A DNA stretch of 64,000 bases, from the NCBI GenBank assembly GCA_013399305.1, contig VXAI01000198.1:1481943-1545942 (forward strand). The letters run 5' to 3'. Positions 13,221-22,277 of the stretch are shown piece after piece; the first letter of the stretch is position 1, and the number at the start of each line of letters is the position of its first letter. A program made the translations under genes and the position numbers. The notes under the pieces are model-generated. The model searched no databases and was not told the origin of the DNA. It saw nothing but the letters and a program-made list of their open reading frames with translations. Source of the stretch: Rostratula benghalensis (Eukaryota > Chordata > Aves > Charadriiformes > Rostratulidae).

Positions 13221-13379
13221 CTGTGCAGCCCCAGCACTGCAGCAACACCATACAGCAAACATAACAACTAACAAAAAAACCTCTTTCAGTTAATTAAACA
13301 CAAATCACCTTAGAGAAAGCTACCCTTAACAGCCAGCTTCCCACAAACCGCCCCCCCACCCCATAGCACCATTGCTTAC
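13221..13379 (-). other. Short candidate first intron
   Basis: If both flanking exon calls hold, this about 159-nt segment is an intron that opens with GTAAGC and ends with a TGTTGCTGCAG or GGCTGCACAG acceptor. It carries a run of eight C on the + strand near 13350. Confidence 0.25.
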
Positions 13380-13740
13380 CTGAGGCAGCCACTCCCCGGG
13401 GAGCCAGTACCACAGCAACGCTCCTCACCCCCTCTCTCTCACATAAAAGCTGATTTAAGCCTTTTCCTGCCTTAAAAACCCGCCGTCCTCCACGGGAGAG
13501 GCTGGGAAGGGCGGCCCCTCCCAGCCCCGCCCTCAGCCCAGCCCCATAAAAACCCAGGTGTCGGCAGCCCCGCCTGCTTGAGCGGTGGGGTTGCTGTAGG
13601 TTTTTGTTTTCCTATTAAGTGTCTTTTTTTGTTGTCGGATAGTGCCTGGGTAGGCCATTTTTCAAGTTAGGCTTTGGGAAAGTGGTGTTGGTAGAGGCTG
13701 GGCTCAGTTAGGCCTGCCCTCCTGAGGGAGCTGACGTAGG
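13340..13740. promoter_or_regulatory. CpG-rich divergent promoter candidate
   Basis: This is the clearest promoter-like patch in the left half. About ten CpGs fall within 13345-13640, against near absence on either side. It carries GC-box cores (CCCCGCCC near 13525; CCCCGCC near 13568; GGGCGG near 13510). On the + strand CCATAAAAACCC (about 13544) is TATA-like, placing a rightward start near 13575. On the minus strand GGTTTTTAAGG (about 13475) is TATA-like, placing a leftward start near 13445. A CRE-like TGACGT lies at 13732. Strand composition changes sign across the patch, supporting two outward units. Exact start sites are inference. Confidence 0.5.
13380..13450 (-). other. Candidate exon 1 of the leftward unit
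   Basis: Minus-strand GTGGCTGCCTCAG followed by GTAAGC is a textbook donor (exon end 13380) inside the CpG-rich patch. Any ATG I can find just upstream is followed at once by a stop, so the exon would be 5' untranslated. The 5' end is not defined by sequence; I place it about 30 nt downstream of the TATA-like GGTTTTTAAGG. It is paired with the exon-like block at 13140-13220 across a very short intron. Confidence 0.35.
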
Positions 13741-14682
13741 CCTGCCCTATAAGCTCAGTATTAGTGTACTGCCCTTGTGTAATGCTTCTTTTTTTCCCCT
13801 TATTTCTCTGAATTTTCCCCCTTAGTAGTACTTAAGCCTGGGCTGCTCTGCTTTGCTCTCTGGTTTTCAGTCCTGCCTGACCTCAGCTACTCCCATGCAG
13901 CAGAAGGAAACTGGATGAGGAGCTAAATTAATGGTCTAGGCTCATCTTGGGATGTGTTTTCTGCTTTCCCTTTAAGTGCCAAGAGGGGGGTTGAAAAAAA
14001 ATCCCTTGGGCTTTAAAAAGTGTCACTTTCTTGCTCTTTAGGTCTTTCTAATGTATTATTTTATCTTATTTGCTGTTTTTATCGTGCTGTAACCTGGTGT
14101 GCTTCTCAGCATCAAAGAACATTGCTTTATTGTGACATTTTCAAATGAGAACTACATGGCAGTAATAGCTTTCCAAAGAGTGTTCGTTTAGCTTGGCAAC
14201 ATTTATGTGTGGCAGGGAGAAGACGAAGGGGGGAAAAAAACCCCCAACTCTACATAAAACTGGTGCTTTGAGCAAAACTCTATGATGATTATTTAGCAAA
14301 CAAGCTCCTCTATTAGAATGGCAGAGAGGAAGATTGCATATCCAGACTAAATTACACTTTACAGGGAGATGGCACAGAATGGCTTTCTGCTGAGGTTATG
14401 CTTAAATTATAGCTGTTGCTAAAGCAAACAGCTCACAGTTTATATGTGAATTTGAATTATGCATCCAGGAGGCAGTATGTTTATGAAAAAAAAATATGTC
14501 AAGTCAGTAGATTGCTAAATTGCAACTACATTTGTAAAGGACAAAAATAACTCTGGTAGTAGGGCATCAAAAATGAACCACAAACATGCATTATTCTCTG
14601 TTGTCCAGTGCTCTTAAGAGAAATATTTTACCTCTTGAACACCCTACAGATTGTTGCAATGATAAAATTCTAAGGTAACTAG
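13575..14682 (+). other. Probable start region of the rightward unit (exon 1 not delimited)
   Basis: Downstream of the + strand TATA-like CCATAAAAACCC the sequence is rich in T and G (13621-13680: A9 C8 G18 T25). No strong donor follows in the first few hundred bases. The first ideal one is ACTAG before GTAAGTTTC at 14683. Either exon 1 is long, or the real donor is weak (for example TTG before GTAGAG near 13690). No convincing open frame begins here, so a non-coding first exon is likely. Confidence 0.25.
13708..13750. repeat. Short direct repeat beside the promoter
   Basis: TAGGCCTGCCCT occurs twice about 28 bp apart (near 13709 and 13737), flanking a GAGGGAGCTGACGT stretch with a CRE-like core. 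It may be a duplicated protein-binding site or chance. Confidence 0.5.
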
Positions 14683-14984
14683 GTAAGTTTCTGACTCTTG
14701 TGGATGTTTAATGTTTCATTTGGGACCTTCAGTGCCTTAAAATGGTCACATGCTTTGAAGAAATATGTTCTTAGATGTATAGAGTGTGATGGTGAATGGT
14801 CTTGGATTCTGGAGGTGTTACTGTAGTAAGAAGACTTGTTAATTTCCGTCAAGTAGTGTAGATATCCGGCATTTGGAGGTAGATGTGAATTTATTATCTC
14901 TTGTATAAACTGGAGGTGATGCTTTCAAAACAGATAATTTGAAAGCTGTAGGCAACCCAGGAGACTCCTGGAGTGCACTGAGGA

Positions 14985-15110
14985 TTGCTTCAAGGACAGG
15001 TGGGACAGGGCTCTGAGCAACCCAATCTAGTTGAAGATGTCCCTGATCATTGCAGGATGTTTGGACTAGATGGCCTTTAAAGGTCCCTTCCAACCCAAAC
15101 TGTTCTATGA
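14985..15110 (+). mobile_element. CR1 LINE 3'-end fragment (forward orientation)
   Basis: The segment carries GCTCTGAGCAACCCAATCTA, GATGTCCCTGATCATTGCAG, TTGGACTAGATGGCCTTTAA and GGTCCCTTCCAACCCAAACT followed by GTTCTATGA, in the order and spacing of the avian CR1 3' untranslated end. The copy is 5'-truncated and ends at the CTATGA repeat with no poly(A). The overlapping 84-codon minus-strand frame is an antisense shadow of this repeat. The left boundary is approximate. Confidence 0.88.
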
Positions 15111-15295
15111 AAATATTGGTCGATGGAGTGCTGTGGGAAACTTCAGGGTCCTAATGCACATAGGCACTTTAGTTTTTCATGTCGAGGTGCATGAATCATT
15201 AAGAGATTTGATTTTAAACCTGGTTTGAATTTAGATGTGACAGCTGGGGCAGCCCTTCTTCCATCTGCGTGCTCCACCTCTCTGTGTCTCAGCAG

Positions 15296-15408
15296 CCAGG
15301 AAGGTAAATACAGTTCAGCCCCTGGGTTGTTAGTCTGTGCCAAAAAAATCATCTCTAAGTACTGGCTGAGGAATTGCACATCTGTTTTCCTCTCCTAATA
15401 CAGCAATG
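15296..15408 (+). other. Candidate internal exon
   Basis: A strong acceptor (CCACCTCTCTGTGTCTCAG) lies just before 15296, and a strong donor (CAATG before GTAAGTCC) ends the block at 15408. A second acceptor (TTTTCCTCTCCTAATACAG) sits only five bases before that donor, so the two acceptors may be decoys of each other. The frames are not distinctive. It is plausible as an exon of a non-coding transcript from the 13.6 kb promoter. Confidence 0.12.
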
Positions 15409-16715
15409 GTAAGTCCTGCTGGGGCTGTGGGTGAAGTGTGAAGGGAAAGTCCCCCCAGGGACTTAGTGGTTAAGCCAGGATCTCCTGGGAGATCTGTCCT
15501 TGCTCTGCTACTAAACTGCTCCTTAGAGTTCCAGCACTGAGCAGATGCTGAGCAATGCTTCGTTAAATTCATTTTGCCTAAGTGTTACAGTGCATGTAAA
15601 GGTAAACCTCAACAGTGGCTCTCTTTCATGTGAAACCATTTGCTTGTTTGCTAATACTGTTTTTCTTGCTATCTTTTCACAAAACTGGGTGGTTTTCCTG
15701 TTCCAAGGAAACTGTCTTTGTTATTTTTCCCATTGTTATTAATGTCAGTGGAGCATATAAAGTATCTAATGAAGTAGTATTGTTCTAGTTGTTTTATAAT
15801 TGCAAAGGGAGCGGTGTAAAAGACAAAAGACCCAGGTTTTCTCTACCTGTTGGAGAGGCATTGTGCTGAGTCCTAGAAGAGATCATAGATGTGCACGTAC
15901 AGCATATTTACTATGCTTTGTCTAATTGCTTCTAATTGGAAATACAAGCCTTAAATTTGTGATCCAATAACTGTAATGTTCGGATTGTCAGGATGTTCTC
16001 ACCAGCCTTTTTATTAGAACTGAAGTAAAAAGATAATGCAAGATTCAGTCAAGCATTTTCTCAGTAACATTTCAAACTGTCACTTAAAATGTACAAACAT
16101 TCCTGAGCAAGGGAGAGGTTTTTTCTACTCCCACCCTTTTATTCCTTTGTGATAACTCCCCTAACAGTACCTTTGACAGCTGAACATGGTTTCTGACTCG
16201 TGATCAAAACCACAAGAGAACTCAGTTCCTCCCCTTGTCTTGCCCTTCCTCCCCCTTTTTTTGTGCAATACCAGCCCTGTGAAAGGAAATCTAATGCTCC
16301 CACTAGAAGACAGTGGCTATCAACTAATTATTTATGCTATCATTTAGTTAACGCTTTTTTATCCCGCAAACAGTATTAACCTAGGTGGGGAGAGGGGAAG
16401 ACTGATTGAAATGTATAGGAATACTGTAATCTGCCAACAGAAATGTGAAGAGTTGGGAAAATAACGGGTGTGTAAGGCAGTGACACACTCTGCCAGGCTG
16501 CAGAGCTGTGCAATAGCTAAAAATGGGAGCAGGTGCATCTCAATACTTTCAAAAGCTCATTATTAACTTTAAAAACAGATTGTGTTTAAAGGAGCTTAGG
16601 ATGTTAAGGATGGGTAAATAGATCCTTAGTCTTGCACGTGAAGCTTTCCATGTGAAAGCCTTGAAAGTAAAAGCAAGAAAGGGAAGGTGGAAGGTGCTCT
16701 GAATACATTTTGGAA
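15409..16715. other. Non-coding stretch
   Basis: No exon or repeat is supported. The local strand skew is mixed; 16201-16260, for example, is C-rich on the + strand. Confidence 0.4.
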
Positions 16716-16716
16716 T

Positions 16717-16778
16717 ACTTTGTGGAAATGGATCTTGAATAGACATTAAGATGGGTGTAGTTCCTGGTTTTCCCACAG
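16717..16778 (+). repeat. Ancient MIR/L3-like SINE fragment, copy 1
   Basis: The block from ACTTTGTGGAAATGGATCTT to GGTGTAGTTCCTGGTTTTCC plus CACAG aligns along its whole length with 17979-18045. The last 25 bases are identical. Wording such as GGGTGTAGTTCCTGG followed by a CCACAG tract resembles the CTGGGTTCTATTCCTGGCTCTGCCAC core of old amniote tRNA-derived SINEs. The family name is inference; the duplication is direct. Confidence 0.5.
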
Positions 16779-17978
16779 CTCGACTGAGCAGTAACGAGCT
16801 GACTTTGAACTCTCGGGGAGGCATGTGCATATGGTGCACTAGATATTTCCTCCCATCTGTAAGGACCAGCTTCATATAAAACAGAGAGGAATTACAGTTG
16901 CTCAGCACATGTATATGGAAAATTGAGGCAGGTGCTCAGAAATGGGGAACCAGAGCCATGAGGAAGAAAATGGCAAATTGAAAGCATATGCAAAATGTAA
17001 AGCATAGTATCATGTAATTGGTATAATGGTAGAAATTGAAACGCATTAGATATCTGACGTATCCACATTTGAGATACTTGCACAGATCCTATAGTAGTAA
17101 GTTATTCTTCATTAAAAGGTGATGAAGAGAAAATAAATTAGAAGAAGAAAAATAGGAAGGGGAATGGATTACTAATAACTGCTGCCAGACCTGATGGAAG
17201 TCTTTTCCCCCCCTACTTAGACACACATTATTCACATCCTTATGAAGCTAAAAGGGCCTTCTGGTTTGTTCTAATACAAATCCAAACAATAGACATTAAA
17301 CTCCGTGAAGTGTCTCCCAGTAGTTTGTGGCATCATGTGTGCTGAAAGGATCCGTTACACACCTGGCTTTCCAAAGGAAATGGAAGTAGGAATAATGGGA
17401 GCTTCTCTTCAGCTTTGCTAAGGCTCCTCCAAAGAACTGGACTGTGAGAACACTTGCCCACAAGCTGCACTGGAGCGAGGTTTCCTGCACTCTTACATCT
17501 TAATTAGCTTGTGGTATAACACCAGAGAATAGGTCAGGGGGACAGAGCTATTTGTCAGGCTTATTACTAACACTGGGCAGGTTTAGTGCATAAGTCCTCA
17601 TGGGGAGGAAACCTATTTTGTATTGAGTGTGGGAGAGAGCGCAAATACAGTTGGGCAGTAAATCTGGAGATAAATTACTCATGAAGATGGAAGCATCCCA
17701 TAACTTGTTCATGCATAACAGAACGGTTGAGATAAATAAGGGGATATTTTTTTTCCAGGAAAAGAGGTAGAAACTGAGAAAATAGGTGGAGGAGATGTGG
17801 GATGGCATCTCAGCAGGCTGTGACAAAGGGGTAGTTAGTGCACCTAAGCATTAACAATGACTACAAGAGGAAAAATTAATCTTGTGTCATGGCATTTGCT
17901 GGTGTGTTGAGCTAGAGACAGCTAAATGACATGCAACAGACCATGTTTGGAGCTAAGTTTATATTCTTAGGAATAATT

Positions 17979-18045
17979 ACTTGGTGGAAATAGACCTTGA
18001 ACTGGCATTCAGGAGGGCTGGGTGTAGTTCCTGGTTTTCCCACAG
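17979..18045 (+). repeat. Ancient MIR/L3-like SINE fragment, copy 2
   Basis: Partner of 16717-16778, about 1.26 kb away in the same orientation. It includes CATTCAGGAGGGCTGGGTGT, closer to the amniote SINE core than copy 1. Similarity fades upstream of the GGAATA motif shared by both copies. Both copies end in a pyrimidine-rich CCTGGTTTTCCCACAG that would also serve as a splice acceptor. Confidence 0.5.
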
Positions 18046-19300
18046 ATATCGGTCAGCTGGGGAGAAACACACTGTCTCCTTAGTTTGCTACCTACAAACA
18101 GTTTTCAGTTCTTAAGCTGGTTTGGGGTTTGTTTTTGTTTGGGTTTTTTTTTTAAAAAAAACACAGTTTGGCAGTCACTGCATGTGTGCCTGATTGAGAC
18201 TGTTTCTTACTGTGTTCAGATAGAGCATCTACAGCAATGGGATCTGACTTTGTGTAGAGATACTAAATCTTTAGGATATCTTTAGGATATAAACAGCATC
18301 TTGCAAAGAAAAGTACTTGGCATTGTGGTGGCAGAGTTTGTGAAGAATTAAATTCTCAGCATCTTAATTTTCTTGTTTTAGTTAAGAGCTTGCCTGCCGT
18401 TGCATTACCAGTGAAGAATTAACTCATATAAGGTGCTCATATATATGCTTCAGGCTGCAGTTGTGTTAGGATTCATAATCTCTTGGTCCCAGATGTTGTA
18501 GAATAACTGATATGCTGTCATGAAACAAATATGCAGATGTGTATCTTCCTCAACAAGCCATGAGCAAATGCAGCCATGGTTTTATGTATGCATGAATGGA
18601 AGTGCTACTGGATACTGCCAAAAAATGTTGCATTAAGATAGAAAATGTTTACATTCTTCCCAAGAAGGTCTCCTGGAAAACAACCATCAAAATGTTAAGA
18701 AATTAGTTTAGAATAGTAATCAATCTCTTTTATTGTACAGCACCAAACACAAGGAGGCCAAAAACCTTTTTGGCCTTTCTAGCTTCTACTATAATACAAA
18801 CAACAAAAAGCAGTAATCTAATTACTACTTTATTCCCCCTTCCTTTTTGAGATATAAAAATACCAACAGGAAGAAGGGGGGAGGGGGAGAGTAAGGAAGG
18901 ACCTGTAATTGTTTTACAGAAGCTATTAAAATGTGCTATTAAAATAAGCTTAATGAATAGATATTAATATCTGGTTAGGGCTGCTCTGACCTCCTGTCTT
19001 ACAGGTCCCATTTATGTCTTGTTTGATGAAAGTTCTCTGAGACTGCAAAGCAAAAGGGCAAACTGATTTATGAACAAGACTTATTGTTGCACTGGCAGAT
19101 TTGTATAATGAGAAATATATTAAATCTAATGAAGGGAAAGCATGCCTTTCCAAGGCAGTAACTTTCCACCACGATGAAGTGATTCAATGTCCCTCAGTGG
19201 ATTAATTCAGGCAATGCAGTAAGGCATGCGGCCACTGTTGCAGCCTCTTGCACTAATGACAATCATTAAGCAGTGCTCAGTATTTGTTTTCTATTTATAG
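18046..19300. other. Non-coding stretch with small simple repeats
   Basis: Contains a T run followed by an A run at about 18147-18162 and the exact 11-bp duplication at 18267-18288. No exon is supported; short frames here have no splice partners. Confidence 0.4.
18267..18288. repeat. Perfect two-copy 11-bp tandem repeat
   Basis: ATCTTTAGGAT is present twice with no spacer. A recent slippage duplication is the simplest explanation. Confidence 0.85.
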
Positions 19301-19504
19301 GTGTGGTGAGAAGAGGTTCACTGAGGGATGAGTTAAGTCACCCAGTGCTGGTGGCCCTGGTGGTTGTGTGGGAAGTAGATGCATCGGAGCCTTTGTCACT
19401 TTATACAGGACAATGCCATGGCTTGTTCCATTTGACAAGAATTGGCTGTAGGCTGTATCTCTTCAGCTCCCAGCCTCTCCAGATTGAAACTCTGCCTGCA
19501 GCCC
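19301..19504 (+). other. Candidate internal exon with one open frame
   Basis: The acceptor TTTGTTTTCTATTTATAG precedes a 204-nt block that ends GCAGCCC before GTAAGTC, a good donor. One frame is open across the whole block (about 68 codons, with segments VLVALVVVWEVDASEP and LYTGQCHGLFHLTRIGC). The block sits on the side of the promoter with T/G excess (19321-19380: A11 C9 G24 T16). I recognise no domain, and the hydrophobic run could equally be chance in a G/T-rich strand. Its length is typical of an internal exon. Confidence 0.22.
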
Positions 19505-20317
19505 GTAAGTCATATGTCTGGAGTCCTTAAAGTTTCGGTTTGGGGTGGGAGGGCAGGGTGAGAGTTGCTGCTGGCAGTATATAACAGTAAGAAATGTGCA
19601 AGAAGCAGCATCATGAACAAAATTCAGAGCCAGTGTTTTCAGAGCAGACACTTCCATATCTTGGAAAGACTCCCCTAAGGCTGGAGGCTTTTCCCTTTCT
19701 GAACAGAAGTGTGTACAACCTTATCTCTGTGTGCTCTATAAATCAGTGTAACTCCATTACCTTCAGTTTAAATCTAGTGATACTTTGGCTTGAGGTCTGT
19801 ACAGTCTAAGCTGGCTTGACTTCTGTGCCTGAAAACAGCGCATGTGAAGAACCTGATGCTCTACATTGAAAAGATTGGTGGAAAAGATGGAGATGGCTTA
19901 ATGTGTATGGCCAACATCAAAAATATCTGCCTTCATTTAAGGGTTGAACTTTGCAGTATTGATGTTCTGAGTTATCAGATGCCTGGGACTGTGCCTGAAC
20001 TAACGTGGCTGCTGTTGTACTCTAAGAAGTGGTCCTGCTCGATGTAGATATGCCCTTAGTATTAACAGCCTGAACTTGCAATCTTGATGCCCCCTCTCTG
20101 TGAAGTGGCAGAGCACCGTTTAGGTAGTGGAGGCTGCAACTATATCCCTGGCTTTCTCCGCTTTGAAATATTGAAGAACACATTTGTGTCAAGAGGAAAA
20201 AATGAAAAATTTGAAAGGGAGCGTAGTAGAAAATATTTCACCTCTCACCCTGCTAAAAATATTCATTAAACAAAGGGAAGCTTGTGGAGATGGTGGAAAA
20301 TAGGGTCAAAGAAGCCA

Positions 20318-20470
20318 AACATTGATAAACTTAATTAAATTTCTAATGAAAACACAGGCAGCCTGTGGTGATTACTCTGTGTAACTGAGACTAATACACC
20401 AATTAGGCTAATTCATCCCCTGGTGCTCTAAACACAGTTATAAACTTAATCCATACTTCTTCTCACATGT
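20318..20470. promoter_or_regulatory. AT-rich homeodomain-core cluster, candidate conserved element
   Basis: Contains TTAATTAAAT, TTTCTAATGA, CCAATTAGGCTAATTC and a CTTAATCC bicoid-type site in about 150 bp, with no repeat signature. This style is typical of vertebrate non-coding enhancers, but conservation cannot be judged from one sequence. Confidence 0.18.
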
Positions 20471-22177
20471 CAACAATTGATTTCTTTAGGTTTGGAAGCT
20501 CCTGGTTTGGGTGTGGAAAGCAGCAGATACTTGTTCACTGGGGAGATGCTGTAACAGATAATGTCCTGCTGGCTGTATGTTGTCATCTAGGGATTCCCTC
20601 TCCTTTCTCTTAGTCTTTCACAGGAACCCTAATCTGCATTGAACACTTAATGAGCCTAGTTCCTGGTATTATTAATTAGTGATTTTGATAGTTGGAAAAC
20701 ATTATCTACTGGAACAAATGCATGATGGATGGAGAAATTCCTCATGTCTCTGGGATGAGTGAAACCTCCAGCACCAGGTGAAGCTCAAACCATTTCTGTT
20801 GGTCTTATATTTTTGGGCCTGATGTTGCAAACTTGACCAATGCATCAGGCCCACACAAAGTGATTTGCACCAGAGCCAAAATAGGTTTTTTTTTTCCCTA
20901 ATGTGTGATAGAAAATAATAATGAAGGATTTAAATGGTCTGACTCCTGCTTTATTTATAAAATGTCTTTGGATAGCAGTTACCAAGCTGCAGTAGAAAGA
21001 CAGAGGTCCAGAACCGCAAGAAGAGTTTGTGTAGTTGTGATGACATCAGGATAATCGCCTTTTGTGATACTGCAGAAGTTAAAGATGCGTTTAAGCTTTT
21101 GACACCTCTGCACACAGATAACTTCTGTTGCATATGGGAATTAGATAGTAGAAAGGTCAGAGACTGCCTGATGCCTCTTCTGTGTATCCTGGAAACAAAG
21201 CCTGGGCAAAATAGAAGGAAGAACAAACATTTAGCAACTTTGGCTCGGTTGCCTGTCAATAATGTAAACTTAGATCAGCTAGTTAGATACAGTGACTGTA
21301 TCAAATAAATACTAGCTCTGGCAATTAGCAACACTTAATTTTGAAAATGAGCTAATATAATCAATTATGTCTTTTAATTTGCTAGACAGTATTTTACAGG
21401 GTTTAATTTTCTGGTACTACACCTTTCAAATTATCTTCAGGTGCTGTTTTGAATGTCATCATTGATGCTTATTCTGAAATTATTAGCACTGAAGGTGCCC
21501 CCACATACACAGCCTCCTCCAACCACCCACAAAATACATCAGTGATCCGTGGGATGGAAGAAGGTGGCAGAAGATGACTTGGCCCGTAATGGAATCCAGC
21601 CTCTTTCCATGTCATCAAAACTTTTGGGTTTCCAGATCAACGGGTGCGAATCTGTTCTGCTGCTCTACGGAGCACGTGTCTGGCATGTTTTATTTTATCT
21701 CAGCCTGCTGAAGGATAACACTATTTCAGTAGGTTTTACATGAGTAGATTAGAATTATTACCAGCAGGAGGATATGCAGTATGCAGATTGTGAATGGCAT
21801 ACAGTATCTATGTGTATATTTTTTTTTCCCCCCTCCCTCTCCCTGAATCAGATAAGCTGTGCTGAGCTGCCTTGGGTTTGCACAGAGTTTGGAATCAAAA
21901 GTTTAAAGAGAAAGCTTAAATTAAGGAGCTGCTTTTTAGATAGGAATCTCATACTTGGCTGAACTATTGACCTACTCATCTAATATCTTATTCAGAGCTG
22001 TGGCTAGTAATAGATGGTGAATGCTAGTCATAGCTTTCTCTTCTCTGTTGTGTTCCCCCAAGCAAATGTGTTCCTGGCAATTTGGCAGAAGGGAGGGATG
22101 GAGAATGGCTGAGTTTTAATGGTGGTCCAGCTGGGGAGAGGTGTTTGTGCATCCAGGCTCTGTGTTTTTGGTTGCAG
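20471..22177. other. Non-coding stretch
   Basis: No exon is supported. Open frames on both strands near 20951-21308 overlap each other and show no splice sites. An AT-rich block with AATTAGC and TCAATTATG motifs lies at 21310-21420. Confidence 0.35.
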
Positions 22178-22277
22178 CTGATGAATCTTAATGGAGTGGA
22201 GAAACTGCAAGCTTTATACTGTCTGTGTGCTCAGGGCTTAAGTCATCTGTAGGTGGTGGGTATGAATTCTTTGCTAG
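22178..22277 (+). other. Candidate internal exon, probably non-coding
   Basis: A strong acceptor (CTCTGTGTTTTTGGTTGCAG) and strong donor (GCTAG before GTAAGATTC) enclose exactly 100 nt. Frame 1 is open for 24 codons (LMNLNGVEKLQALYCLC...), then meets TAG. The other frames close at once. Both splice signals are among the best in the window, so I favour an untranslated or lncRNA exon of the rightward unit. Confidence 0.28.

Noticed and set aside
14839..15093. 84-codon minus-strand open frame
   Set aside because: It is antisense to the CR1 3'-end fragment; CR1 3' ends are non-coding.
16549..16908. 119-codon minus-strand frame
   Set aside because: It overlaps the SINE-like repeat copy at 16717-16778, has no splice or promoter support and no recognisable motif.
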